The position numbers were made by a program, and so were the translations under genes. Shown piece after piece: positions 1 to 9,067 of a DNA stretch of 64,000 nucleotides (positions are counted from its first letter, which is position 1; every line of letters begins with the position of its first letter). Source of the DNA: RGIG9060 sp045645985 (GTDB taxonomy: Bacteria; Spirochaetota; Spirochaetia; Treponematales; Treponemataceae). The stretch lies in assembly GCA_045645985.1 (NCBI GenBank), contig JAZRJV010000026.1, forward strand, positions 1-64,000, read 5' to 3'. The notes beneath the pieces are model-generated. The model was given only the letters and a program-made list of their open reading frames with translations. It was not told the DNA's origin and searched no databases.

Positions 1-83
1 ACAAAATATTTTTACAAAATGCCATAGCAGAATCAAAAGATTTTTTTTATACACAATTACAAAAGTTGGAGAAACAAAAATAA
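1..83 (+). CDS. C-terminal end of an upstream gene (partial)
   Basis: An open frame enters from the left edge and ends at a TAA that overlaps the next ATG by one base (TAATG). The visible 26 residues are polar and Lys/Gln-rich and end in LEKQK. The tight stop/start overlap suggests the upstream gene is translationally coupled to the DUF115 gene. Too little is visible to name a family. Confidence 0.5.
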   Translation, partial: KIFLQNAIAESKDFFYTQLQKLEKQK

Positions 84-1615
84 TGAAAAATTCAAATTCT
101 TACATTGAAAATAAAATTTCAAAAACAAACATAAATGTTGCGATACTAAAAAACAACAAATCTTTTTTTTCAATTTATAATCCTGAACGAGAAGTTGATT
201 TTTTTTGTAATGATGAAAAAATAAAATCGTCTGGATTTATTTGTATTGCGGGAATTGGAAATGGTTATCATATAAAAAAAATTTCAGAACAATTTCCAGA
301 AAAATTTATTTTAGCATTTGAACTTAATAATATTTCTCTTGAATTTTTAAGAACTTCAAATAATTTTGACTTTGAAAAAAATAAAAATATAAAATTAACA
401 ACCTTAGAAAATTTGCAATATGAAATTATAAATTTTTACAATCCAATTATTCACGAAAAATTTTATTTTACTTATATAAAAAATTGGTTAGACTATCACA
501 ATGAAATTGTAACTGAAATTGAAAATAAAATAAACAATGCAATTTCAAATATTTCTGCAGACATTTCTGTTCAATCACATTTTGGAAAAATTTGGATGCA
601 CAATATTTTAGAAAATATAAATTTTATTAACAAACATAAATTAAATAATTCTTTTAAAATTGACATTTCAAAAATTGCGGCAATAATTGCAGCAGGCCCT
701 TCACTTGATAAAACAATTCATAAATTAAAAAATAATTTAGAAAAATATTTTATTATAAGCACCGATACAGCATATCCTTCACTTTTACAAAATAATATTT
801 TTCCTCAAGTTGTTGTAAGCATTGATGCTCAAATTTATTCTAGAGAACATTTTATCGGAAATAAAAATAATTTTAGAAATACAATTTTTCTTTTGGACTT
901 ATGTTCCAATTCTAGCATCACTAAAAAAATAAATCCCAAAAATATTTTATTTTTTAATAACGGTCATCCCTTCTGTAATTTTATAGAACATAAAACAAAT
1001 TTTGATTTGATAAAATTAAATTCAGGAAGAGGAACAGTTACATCAACTGCTTTCGATTTTGCAATTAAGTGTGGTTTTAGCAATATAGAAATTTTTGGAG
1101 CCGATTTTTCTTTTTATCAAAATAAGCCATATACAAAAGGCACATATTTAGAAAAACAATTTTTAAATCAGTCTTGCAAAATAAATAATTTAGAAACTCA
1201 ATACACAAAACTGATGTTTAGAACTGAAACTATAAAAAACAATCAAGGAATTTTAACAACCAAACTTTTGGACGAATATAGAATTTCTCAAAAACAAATG
1301 TTTTCACAATCAAATGTATCAATTTTTTCAGCATCAGAAGAATTTAATCCAATGAATCTTGAAATAAATTCTCCAATAGAAAAAACTTGTAACAAAAAAG
1401 AAATAAATTTATCAATAAATAACTTAAGTTTAGATTTTTTAACTGATTATTACGAAAAACTTTCCAAAATAAAATCAATCAATGAAATTGACTTAATTTA
1501 TCCTATTTTCCCTCTACTTGCTTGGGGAAAAAACAAAAAAATTGACTTTTTTTCTATAATTAATATTGCAAAGAAATTAATACACAATTATACTATAAGA
1601 TGTTATGAATGCTAA
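83..1615 (+). CDS. DUF115 / motility-associated-factor-like glycosyltransferase protein
   Basis: A 510-residue cytoplasmic protein of the DUF115 (6-hydroxymethylpterin pyrophosphokinase MptE-like / MAF) family. The best mark is the core motif GPSLDK near residue 209 (IAAIIAAGPSLDK), followed by Rossmann-like strands (YFIISTDTAYPSLL, VVVSIDAQ) and a SGRGTVTSTAFDFAIKCGF segment. Family members are often linked to flagellin or surface glycosylation; the substrate here is unknown. The ATG is preceded by GGAG (about 12 bases upstream) and overlaps the stop of the upstream gene. The stop overlaps the next gene by 11 bases, so this is an operon. Sequence is extremely AT-rich (AAA/AAT codons dominate). 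Confidence 0.75.
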   Translation: MKNSNSYIENKISKTNINVAILKNNKSFFSIYNPEREVDFFCNDEKIKSSGFICIAGIGNGYHIKKISEQFPEKFILAFELNNISLEFLRTSNNFDFEKNKNIKLTTLENLQYEIINFYNPIIHEKFYFTYIKNWLDYHNEIVTEIENKINNAISNISADISVQSHFGKIWMHNILENINFINKHKLNNSFKIDISKIAAIIAAGPSLDKTIHKLKNNLEKYFIISTDTAYPSLLQNNIFPQVVVSIDAQIYSREHFIGNKNNFRNTIFLLDLCSNSSITKKINPKNILFFNNGHPFCNFIEHKTNFDLIKLNSGRGTVTSTAFDFAIKCGFSNIEIFGADFSFYQNKPYTKGTYLEKQFLNQSCKINNLETQYTKLMFRTETIKNNQGILTTKLLDEYRISQKQMFSQSNVSIFSASEEFNPMNLEINSPIEKTCNKKEINLSINNLSLDFLTDYYEKLSKIKSINEIDLIYPIFPLLAWGKNKKIDFFSIINIAKKLIHNYTIRCYEC

Positions 1616-2846
1616 AGGTATAAAGATTTTTTCTACTTGTATAATTATTGTATTTGTATTTGCACTTTCTTTTTTTGGAATTTCTGTTTATAAAGAAATA
1701 CAAACAGGAAAAGAAAAAGCGTCTAATGCATTGAGCACTATCATAAATGATACAACAATGTATATTAACTACTATGGAATCACAGAAGATTTTACTATAA
1801 AATATACTGAGTATATGCAAAGCAATCCTGATATTGCCGCTTTGGTTATAATTCAAGATTCAAATACTTGTTTTGCTTACCCAATGTCTTCTCCTGTTTT
1901 TGAAATTGATAATTTTGGCGATCCTGTTATAAATGGAAATTCACCAATCATATCTGTTTTTAGTTCTTCACTTCCTACTGACAATTACACCAAAGTAAGC
2001 ATTACAACTGCGATATATCTAATTCGCCCAAGTAAAATTTTTAGTTTAGCAAAAGTTTCTTTCTTGATTATTTTAGTTGCAACTGCATTAGTTTTCTTTG
2101 TAATTATTTTGCACTACAAAAAAGATACAACAGAAATTTCTAATTCAAACCAAACTGAAATCAATAATCCAATAACAGAAGAAATTGTAGAAACAACTCC
2201 TGAAAAAAATGAAGTTGAAAATGTTGTAAATCAAGAAATAAATATTCAAGAAGTTACAGAAGAAGAAAAACCTACTCTAGAAGTTTTTCAAGAACAAGTC
2301 GTTTCACCTGATTACAAACCTTTAGCGTCAAACATTTCTGATCCACAAGGATTATTTTCTGACCATACAGGTTTTGGTTGGGAATCTTATTTTGAAACTC
2401 GACTAGATTCAGAACTTGCTCGTTCTGCTTCATCAGAACAAGATTTAGCATTATTCTTAGTAAAAATCGAAAACATAACTTTTCAAAACCACATAATTCC
2501 TTATCTAACAAATATTTTACTAAATAAATTTAAATTTAGAGATTTAATTTTTGAATATGGAACGAATGGTTTTGCTGCCATTGTTCAAGGAATAGATTTA
2601 AATCGTGCAATGGCATTAGGTCAAGATTTATACACAGATATTAGCGGGCTTTTGATAAACAAACAAATGAACAACAAAGTTGGAATCGGTATAACAACTA
2701 GAAGTTTACGCTTAATAACTGGAAATAGATTGATAGAAGAAGCAAATCAAGCATTAGATAAAGCTTTTGAAGAAGAAGGATTGCCTATTGTAGCATTTAG
2801 AGTTAATCCAGAAAAATACAGACAGTACCTAGTAAACGAAGAATAA
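1605..2846 (+). CDS. membrane protein with degenerate GGDEF-like C-terminal domain
   Basis: A 413-residue protein with an N-terminal membrane segment (about residues 7-26), an extracytoplasmic stretch of about 110 residues, a second membrane segment (about 145-168, VSFLIILVATALVFFVIILHY), an acidic linker, and a C-terminal domain of about 150 residues. That domain follows the GGDEF pattern: FRDLIFEYGTNGFAAIVQG sits where the signature strand-turn is expected, and VGIGITTRS then LIEEANQALDKAF match the typical end. The GGDEF motif itself is replaced by YGTNG, so diguanylate cyclase activity is unlikely. The topology suggests a sensor or scaffold. It overlaps the upstream DUF115 gene by 11 bases and is followed by a strong terminator. 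Confidence 0.65.
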   Translation: MNAKGIKIFSTCIIIVFVFALSFFGISVYKEIQTGKEKASNALSTIINDTTMYINYYGITEDFTIKYTEYMQSNPDIAALVIIQDSNTCFAYPMSSPVFEIDNFGDPVINGNSPIISVFSSSLPTDNYTKVSITTAIYLIRPSKIFSLAKVSFLIILVATALVFFVIILHYKKDTTEISNSNQTEINNPITEEIVETTPEKNEVENVVNQEINIQEVTEEEKPTLEVFQEQVVSPDYKPLASNISDPQGLFSDHTGFGWESYFETRLDSELARSASSEQDLALFLVKIENITFQNHIIPYLTNILLNKFKFRDLIFEYGTNGFAAIVQGIDLNRAMALGQDLYTDISGLLINKQMNNKVGIGITTRSLRLITGNRLIEEANQALDKAFEEEGLPIVAFRVNPEKYRQYLVNEE

Positions 2847-2870
2847 ATCTTTAATACTATTATAAAAAAA

Positions 2871-2912
2871 AGAAACTTTTTCTATGTCTTTGAAAAAGTT
2901 TCTTTTTTTTTG
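2871..2912. terminator. bidirectional intrinsic terminator
   Basis: A 12-bp perfect stem (AGAAACTTTTTC / GAAAAAGTTTCT) with a 9-base loop is flanked by A- and T-tracts. It lies between convergent genes and can serve both strands. Confidence 0.85.
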
Positions 2913-2956
2913 ATCAAATTATTTTGTATATTTTTAAGAAACAAAAAATCGATTAG

Positions 2957-3697
2957 TTAAATTTTATCACTATCAACAGATTCGGCAAATAGTTTTTTTG
3001 TAGCAGGTTTTATTTTCTTACTTTCCTTAGATACATCTTGTTCTTCATCCACTTTAGATGTATTTTCTTCTTGCAACTCTACTTGCTCTTGTTCAGTTTG
3101 TGAAGAACTTTCTGCTTTAAGCAATTCCTCTTGTTTTTTTTCAAATTCTTTCTTTTGCATTTCAAGTTCTGTTTCAACTATTCTTATAGAATCATCTAAC
3201 GGGAATTTTTCTTTGTAAGTTGCAAGTTCTGATTCTGCTTTTGCAAAATCATTTTTTATTCCGTAGAGCAAAATCAAATTTTTATATGATGACTGATTTA
3301 AACTTTGACTTTCAATCATTGACAAATAAATTTTTTCTGCTTCGTCAAAATTTTCTAACTTCATATATGAATATGCCAAAAGAGTTTTTAGATTTGTATT
3401 TTCAGAATCAACTTGTAAAAGTTCTTCATAAATTTTTGAAGCATCACTCCATTTAGATAACTTCAAATAAGTTTGTGCTAGTTTATATTTTACATTTCGT
3501 AAAGTAAGCACATCCTTATCTTTTAGACATTTTTCGTAGAACTCTGCAGCTTTTGCAAATTTTTCCATTTTAAAATATTCTTCTGCGATAGAAAAATATC
3601 CTGCGTAAACATCTTTCATTAGAGCATTATTATTTGACACACAAGAAAAAATCAAAAGTGAAAAAATTAAAATACAAAAGCCAACAGTTCTTTTCAT
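2957..3697 (-). CDS. TPR-repeat lipoprotein
   Basis: A 246-residue predicted lipoprotein. The N-terminus MKRTVGFCILIFSLLIFSC is a signal sequence with the lipobox Cys at residue 19. Residues about 30-165 are tetratricopeptide-like helical repeats (AEEYFKMEKFAKAAEFYEKCL, ASKIYEELLQVDSENTNLKTLLAYSYMK and similar). The rest is a charged Glu/Gln/Lys-rich tail that is probably disordered. Such proteins usually scaffold envelope complexes; the partner is unknown. The ATG has an AGGAG ribosome-binding site and is preceded by a strong leader hairpin (3709-3752). Confidence 0.8.
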   Translation of the reverse strand: MKRTVGFCILIFSLLIFSCVSNNNALMKDVYAGYFSIAEEYFKMEKFAKAAEFYEKCLKDKDVLTLRNVKYKLAQTYLKLSKWSDASKIYEELLQVDSENTNLKTLLAYSYMKLENFDEAEKIYLSMIESQSLNQSSYKNLILLYGIKNDFAKAESELATYKEKFPLDDSIRIVETELEMQKKEFEKKQEELLKAESSSQTEQEQVELQEENTSKVDEEQDVSKESKKIKPATKKLFAESVDSDKI

Positions 3698-3708
3698 AAA
3701 ATCTCCTA

Positions 3709-3752
3709 TAAGAACATTATGAGTAAAACTTCAGTTTTAGGAATAATGTTCT
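3709..3752 (-). promoter_or_regulatory. leader hairpin ahead of the TPR lipoprotein RBS
   Basis: On the minus strand AAGAACATTAT pairs with ATAATGTTCTT (11 bp), enclosing an inner AAAAC/GTTTT stem. It ends directly before ATAGGAG and the ATG. Part of its inner sequence (TCCTAAAA) could instead pair with TTTTAGGA at 3859-3866, giving two mutually exclusive folds. Confidence 0.5.
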
Positions 3753-3866
3753 TAGTCGCAATTTCGCAACGAAGTGAGAAATTGCAGTTAATATACAAGT
3801 TTGCTTTAGCAAACTTGATTTGAAAAGCGAAGCACTATTTGTGCGTAGCTTTTCATATATAGTCCT
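3735..3866 (-). repeat. three-hairpin intergenic structured element
   Basis: An outer 8-bp pairing (TTTTAGGA/TCCTAAAA) encloses three hairpins in a row. These are GCAATTTC...GAAATTGC (3758-3785), CAAGTTTGC-TTTA-GCAAACTTG (3796-3817) and AAAAGC..GCAC-TATTT-GTGC..GCTTTT (3822-3854). A similar AAGTTTTG/CAAAACTT hairpin occurs near 58171. It may be a repeat element or a structured untranslated RNA between upp and the TPR gene. Confidence 0.45.
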
Positions 3867-3871
3867 AAAAA

Positions 3872-4939
3872 TTATTTTTCTAAAACAGTTTGTTCAATTT
3901 TTCGTAATTGAGAACGATACAAATCTGCAACATTTGAACCATAATCAGCAATTAATTGCAAAATATTTCTTGGAGCTTCTTCTGTGTCGCAACCATTGAG
4001 TCTATCCCCTGCATCACCTAAGCCTGGCATAATATATGCTTTTGCATTTAACACAGGATCCATCCACAAGGTGTAACAAGTACAATTTTCCAAAGCTCTA
4101 ACAACGCGCAAACTTCCCTTCAAGGCAGAAATCACATTGAAAACTTTTATTGACCGAGGCTTAATTCCTTGGTCTAACAAATATTTTACAACAGTTACTA
4201 ATGAACCACCAGTTGCATTCATTGGGTCAGCAAAAATCAAATCTTTATCGTTCAAATCTTCAATATTAAAATATGATTTATCCAAATCCAAAACATATTC
4301 CATGTTAGATTCTTTTTTAGAATCATCGCGTTTAATTTTGAACAAAGCAAATGGAGTTACATATCCGTGTGAAGAATATTCTTCAATTTCTTTTGACATA
4401 ATCATTGAAGGAAGCAAAGCTCCGCGCAACAAAACACACATTACAGTATTTTCAATTTTAAAATCGATATCTGGAATTTTGTGCACAGAATAATTTTGAA
4501 CAGGAGAAGTAACTGGAGTTTTTACAACCAAATAATTTTTATTATCAGAGTGATTTGTTGTGTAAGCAAGTTTAAAAAGCATTTCAAAAGCGCGTTGTGT
4601 ATAATACAAAAATTCTTGATGACCAGTTTTTACATCACGCAATTTTGCAATTACACGAGAAGCTTCAGCATGACTTTCCTCTTGAGTTTCAAATGAAAAA
4701 ACTTTTAGTCCAGGAACTTCTTTGCAAACATCTTGCATAACTTGTCCCATTTCGTTATACAAAGAAATAATCTTTTTTTCTTCAGTTGCCATTGTGGAAG
4801 AAAATCCACCAGAACTAAGTACCTTAAAAGATTCCATTGCTTCTTCATAAAGTTTGTCCAATGTTGACAAATACTCTTGGTCTTTTTCTGTTAGATATCC
4901 ATCTAAATCTTCTGCTTTTAAAATTACCTTAGAACTCAT
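3872..4939 (-). CDS. upp: uracil phosphoribosyltransferase family protein with N-terminal extension
   Basis: A 355-residue protein. The C-terminal ~210 residues match uracil phosphoribosyltransferase: LLRGALLP (about 171-177), the PRPP-binding loop DPMNATGGS (238-246) and the uracil-binding end PGLGDAGDR (305-313). UPRTase converts uracil plus PRPP to UMP in pyrimidine salvage. Typical bacterial Upp is about 210 residues, so about 140 N-terminal residues of helical, charged sequence are extra. ATG has a GGGGGAA ribosome-binding site. It lies 27 bases downstream of the lipoprotein gene and is probably in the ileS operon. The UPRTase fold is clear; the role of the extension is unknown. Confidence 0.8.
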   Translation of the reverse strand: MSSKVILKAEDLDGYLTEKDQEYLSTLDKLYEEAMESFKVLSSGGFSSTMATEEKKIISLYNEMGQVMQDVCKEVPGLKVFSFETQEESHAEASRVIAKLRDVKTGHQEFLYYTQRAFEMLFKLAYTTNHSDNKNYLVVKTPVTSPVQNYSVHKIPDIDFKIENTVMCVLLRGALLPSMIMSKEIEEYSSHGYVTPFALFKIKRDDSKKESNMEYVLDLDKSYFNIEDLNDKDLIFADPMNATGGSLVTVVKYLLDQGIKPRSIKVFNVISALKGSLRVVRALENCTCYTLWMDPVLNAKAYIMPGLGDAGDRLNGCDTEEAPRNILQLIADYGSNVADLYRSQLRKIEQTVLEK

Positions 4940-4966
4940 AGTTTCCCCCTTTGATTTCTAAAAAAA

Positions 4967-5806
4967 TTATTTTTTAAGTTCATCCAAATTGATTTTTACA
5001 TTTGGAATATAAACTGTTGTATCATCAATAAATTTTACTTTATTTTCTGGCAAAATAACTCTAAACAAGGCAGTTGCAACTCGCTGAAATTTTGAATCTT
5101 TTAGTTCAAAAAATAATTCGCCATTGTATTCTTTTGTTTCAAAACTCAACGCTAACTGCTCAATCGGAAAAGTTATTTTGTTATTTGGAATTTGTTTTAA
5201 TAATTCACCTACTTTATTCGAATACAAAACACAATTTGTAGAATTTAACAAATTCAAATCTTCTAAAAAAGTCTTTGTAATAGAAGAATTTTTTGCAAAA
5301 AGATTTTTTGTAAAATCCTCATAAAATGAAAACATATCTCCTGTGCTTATCAATAAAACATTTTGATTTAATGGCAAAACATTCAAATCATCATATTGAA
5401 AATATTTTAATTCACCTTGAGTAACTTCTTTTATAGAAGCAACTTTTTTTAGAGAATTAGTTAAAATTTTTACAGGAAAGTTTCCAGTAACAATGCCTTG
5501 AAAATTTTGATTATTAATTTTTACAGCCTTGTTACTGGAATATAATGAAAAATAAATTTTATTACATCGTGGCAAAATTTTGGTTACAACTTTTTGTGGT
5601 AAACCAAAATTATCAATTAGACTTGTTTTTACAAAATCTGAATTTTCTTTAACATCTACAGTTCCATATAAATATGAATCGGTATTAAAACACGAAAAAA
5701 AATCTACAGTAGTTGCTTTGTCCAAAGTTGCACAACTTGTAAACATAAAAACAAAGCAAACTGCAAAAATAAGAAACTGTAAAATATTAAAGTTAAACTT
5801 TTTCAA
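4967..5806 (-). CDS. putative lipoprotein encoded directly after ileS
   Basis: I place the start at a TTG (5806) preceded by GGAG with 8-base spacing, giving MKKFNFNILQFLIFAVCFVFMFTSC, a clean lipoprotein signal with lipobox MFTSC. The longest frame starts at another TTG (5839) without a ribosome-binding site. The mature ~255 residues have no recognised domain; they look like a mixed alpha/beta envelope protein. The gene overlaps the ileS end by 14 bases, so it is translationally coupled. From memory, T. pallidum carries the outer-membrane lipoprotein TP0453, of similar size, beside ileS; this may be its positional counterpart, but I could not compare sequences. Confidence 0.65.
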   Translation of the reverse strand: MKKFNFNILQFLIFAVCFVFMFTSCATLDKATTVDFFSCFNTDSYLYGTVDVKENSDFVKTSLIDNFGLPQKVVTKILPRCNKIYFSLYSSNKAVKINNQNFQGIVTGNFPVKILTNSLKKVASIKEVTQGELKYFQYDDLNVLPLNQNVLLISTGDMFSFYEDFTKNLFAKNSSITKTFLEDLNLLNSTNCVLYSNKVGELLKQIPNNKITFPIEQLALSFETKEYNGELFFELKDSKFQRVATALFRVILPENKVKFIDDTTVYIPNVKINLDELKK

Positions 5807-8800
5807 GTTTTGCACTCCAAGTTTTGTCGTCAGCTTCAATTTCTACAAATGAAGAATCTGATTTTTCTTGCCAATCAATTTTGTCAGCTAAAGTTTCGTT
5901 AGAAATATAATCAGCAAAAGCAGAATAAGCTTTGTTCAATTCTTCACATCCAGAAAGAACAATATTGATTCTATCAGTTACTGCAAGACCAGTTTCTTTT
6001 CGTAAGTTTTGAATACCACGAACTAAATCTCTAACATAACCTTCAAGTTTTAATTCTTCTGTAATTTCAGAATCCAATGCAACTGTTAAAGTTCCATCGT
6101 TTACAACTTTAAGATTTGCTTTTTCTAAGCGTTCAACAATAATCTTTTCGATAGTTAATTCAACATTTTTGCCTTCAACTTCGATACTCAAGGTAGAACC
6201 ATCAAGAATTGATTGAATTGCTTCTTGTTCAAGTTCTGCAATTTTTACAGAAGCAGCTTTCATCAATGGACCAAGTTCTTTTCCTAAAGTTCTAAAGTTT
6301 GCTTTTGCTTGATATTCAACAAGTTCATCTTCTCTTTCGTGGAAAACTACTTTCTTAACATTTAATTCTTCACGAATTGAATCTTCCATTTCTAAGAGAA
6401 CTTTCTTTTCTTCTGGATTTCTTGTAACAAGTTCAACACTCTTCAATGGTTGACGGATTTTCAAGTTATATTGATAACGTAAAGAACGTCCCATTGAAAC
6501 TGCTTTTTGAACAGTATCCATTTTGAATTCAAGTTGTTCATCTCTGAATTTTTCGTTGTAAACTGGATAATCACACAAGTGAACTGATTCTGCGTCATTT
6601 TCATTGCGCAAGTTCAAATAAATGCTTTCTGTAATAAATGGAATTACAGGAGCAGCAACTTGAGCAAAAGTTTTTAGAGCAATATAAAGTGATTCGTATG
6701 CTTCATTTTTGTCTGAATCATTTTCTGATTTCCAGAATCGACGACGACTTCGACGAATGTACCAGTTATTTAATTGGTCAATATATGCAACAATTGGGTC
6801 GATTGCTTTTGACAAGTCGTAATCATCAAGTGCTTCTGTTACATCTTTTACTAATTTTTGAGTAATAGAAAGAATCCATCTATCAAGTGGATTTGATGGT
6901 AAAGAATTTTCAAAAGCTTTTCCTGTTGCTTTTACATTGTCGATATTTGCGTAAGTTACAAAGAAACTATAACTATTCCACAATGGAATCAAAATTCCTT
7001 TTAGAACATCGCGAACACCATCGTCACTATATTTTAAGTCATCTGCTTTTACGGCAGGTGAATGCATCAAGAACAAGCGAATTGCATCAGCACCAAATTT
7101 GCTCATAACTTCTGCTGGGTCTGTGTAGTTTCTTAAACTCTTAGACATTTTCTTTCCGTCAGAAGCAAGAATAAGACCGTTTACAACACAATTTTCAAAA
7201 GCAGGTCTATCAAAAAGCGCTGCTGCAAGAACTGTTAATGTGTAGAACCATCCACGAGTTTGGTCTAATCCTTCAGAAATAAAGTTTGCAGGGAAGTGTT
7301 TTTCAAAATATTCTTTATTTTCAAAAGGATAATGATTTTGTGCATAAGGCATAGAACCAGACTCAAACCAACAGTCTAAAACTTCTGGAATACGAGTCAT
7401 TGTTCCACCACATTTACAAGGAATTGTGATTTTATCAACAAAATGTTTGTGTAAATCTTCTGGATATGTACCTGATAAATCTTTTAATTCTTGGCGACTT
7501 CCTACACAAATTGTTTTGTTACAATCTGGACATTTCCAAATTGGAAGAGGATTTCCCCAATAGCGATTTCGGCTAATTGCCCAGTCACGAGCGTTTGCAA
7601 GCCATTTTCCAAAACGACCTTCTTTGATGTGAGCAGGTTGCCAAGTAATTTGTGAGTTTGCTTTTAAAAGTTTATCTCGCATTGATTCAACTTTAACAAA
7701 CCAACTTCCTACACCACGATAGATAAGCGGACTAGAACATCTCCAACAATGTGGATAAGCGTGTAAAATTTGGTCGCGTTTTACAAGTTTTCCTTCTTGC
7801 TTTAATCGTTCCATGATGTCTTTATCACATTCTTTTACAAATCTACCTTTGTAATCTGGAACTTCAGAAGTAAATTTACATTCGTTATCAACTGGACAAA
7901 CAGTAGGAACTCCACTACCCTTGAAAACTTTGTTATCGTCTTCACCAAAACCTGGAGCTGTGTGAACGATACCTGTTCCGTCTTCTGTAGAAACGAAATC
8001 AGCATTGAAAACTCGGAAAGCTCCGTCACTTCCATCTTCATTTGTTTCTAGAGATGCAAAATAAGGAAAAAGTGGTTCATATTTACAACCTAAAAGTTCA
8101 CTACCTTTTTTTGTCCAAATAATTTCGTAGTCTTCTGGATTTTTGTAGTAAGCACCTAAACGAGCTTGAGCAAGAATATAATATTCATCCCCATCTTTTA
8201 CTTTTACATAATCGATATCTGGACCAGCTGTTAAACCTAAGTTTGAAGGAAGTGTCCAAGGTGTTGTTGTCCAAGCGAGGAAATAAGTTTTTCCGTTAGT
8301 AATTTCATCATCATTGATTGAAGGACCTGCTTTTACAACTTTGAAACGAATTGTAATTGCTGGGTCGTGAACATCTTTGTATCCACCTGTTGCTAATTCG
8401 TGGTTTGAAAGTACAGTTGAACAACGAGGACAATAAGGAAGAATATAATGACCTTCGTATAAAAGACCTTTTTCCCATAGACTTTTCATTACCCACCAAA
8501 TTGATTCCATGTAATCTGGATTCATTGTTTTGTAATCGTTATCAAAATCAACCCAACGACCAAGACGAGTAATTGTTTGTTTCCATTCGTTTACATAACG
8601 CAAAACACTATCACGACAAGCTTCGTTAAAGTTTGCAACACCGTAATTTTCGATGTCAGTTTTTGAGTTTAAGCCTAATTCTTTTTCGATTAAGTTTTCA
8701 ACTGGCAATCCGTGACAGTCCCAACCAAAACGGCGTTCAACTTTTTTGCCTTTCATTGTTTGGTAACGTGGAATAATATCTTTAATTGTACTTGGAATAA

Positions 8801-8975
8801 AATGACCAAAGTGTGGAAGTCCTGTTGCAAATGGAGGACCATCATAGAAAACATACTCATCACAACCTTCACGCTGTGAAATTGATTTTTTGAAAATTCC
8901 TTTTTCTTTCCAAAATTCAAGGATTTTTTCTTCTTGTTCTGAAAAATTTACTTTTGGATCTACATTCTCGTACAA
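5793..8975 (-). CDS. ileS: isoleucyl-tRNA synthetase, type 2
   Basis: A 1060-residue class I synthetase charging tRNA-Ile. HIGH motif appears as HFGH in DGPPFATGLPHFGHFIP; KMSKS is exact in DGKKMSKSLRNYTDP. The CP1 editing domain carries GTGIVHTAPGFGEDD, and Cys pairs (CPRC, CWRC, CPDC) occur in the insert. It lacks the C-terminal four-Cys zinc finger of E. coli-type enzymes and has the longer tail of the eukaryote-like type 2 class, which is often naturally mupirocin-insensitive (family knowledge). Start is TTG with GAGG seven bases upstream. A promoter with TTGAAA-17-CATAAT lies at 9026-9054. Confidence 0.95.
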   Translation of the reverse strand: MYENVDPKVNFSEQEEKILEFWKEKGIFKKSISQREGCDEYVFYDGPPFATGLPHFGHFIPSTIKDIIPRYQTMKGKKVERRFGWDCHGLPVENLIEKELGLNSKTDIENYGVANFNEACRDSVLRYVNEWKQTITRLGRWVDFDNDYKTMNPDYMESIWWVMKSLWEKGLLYEGHYILPYCPRCSTVLSNHELATGGYKDVHDPAITIRFKVVKAGPSINDDEITNGKTYFLAWTTTPWTLPSNLGLTAGPDIDYVKVKDGDEYYILAQARLGAYYKNPEDYEIIWTKKGSELLGCKYEPLFPYFASLETNEDGSDGAFRVFNADFVSTEDGTGIVHTAPGFGEDDNKVFKGSGVPTVCPVDNECKFTSEVPDYKGRFVKECDKDIMERLKQEGKLVKRDQILHAYPHCWRCSSPLIYRGVGSWFVKVESMRDKLLKANSQITWQPAHIKEGRFGKWLANARDWAISRNRYWGNPLPIWKCPDCNKTICVGSRQELKDLSGTYPEDLHKHFVDKITIPCKCGGTMTRIPEVLDCWFESGSMPYAQNHYPFENKEYFEKHFPANFISEGLDQTRGWFYTLTVLAAALFDRPAFENCVVNGLILASDGKKMSKSLRNYTDPAEVMSKFGADAIRLFLMHSPAVKADDLKYSDDGVRDVLKGILIPLWNSYSFFVTYANIDNVKATGKAFENSLPSNPLDRWILSITQKLVKDVTEALDDYDLSKAIDPIVAYIDQLNNWYIRRSRRRFWKSENDSDKNEAYESLYIALKTFAQVAAPVIPFITESIYLNLRNENDAESVHLCDYPVYNEKFRDEQLEFKMDTVQKAVSMGRSLRYQYNLKIRQPLKSVELVTRNPEEKKVLLEMEDSIREELNVKKVVFHEREDELVEYQAKANFRTLGKELGPLMKAASVKIAELEQEAIQSILDGSTLSIEVEGKNVELTIEKIIVERLEKANLKVVNDGTLTVALDSEITEELKLEGYVRDLVRGIQNLRKETGLAVTDRINIVLSGCEELNKAYSAFADYISNETLADKIDWQEKSDSSFVEIEADDKTWSAKLEKV

Positions 8976-9025
8976 AATATTGCCTCTTTTTTTTGCATTT
9001 TAAAATGCATAGATTATTATTTCAT

Positions 9026-9054
9026 ATTATGCCATAAAAATAGATAATTTTCAA
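9026..9054 (-). promoter_or_regulatory. sigma-70-type promoter of ileS
   Basis: On the minus strand TTGAAA (9049-9054) is separated by 17 bases from CATAAT (9026-9031). The leader then contains the palindrome TGCATTTTAAAATGCA before the GAGG ribosome-binding site. The hairpin repeat at 9068 begins 13 bases upstream of the -35 box. Confidence 0.7.
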
Positions 9055-9067
9055 GGTAGGTTTGCAC

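Noticed and set aside
8976..9060. T-box or other riboswitch before ileS
   Set aside because: The leader is only about 45 bases and lacks any T-box sequence or specifier stem; a plain promoter explains it.
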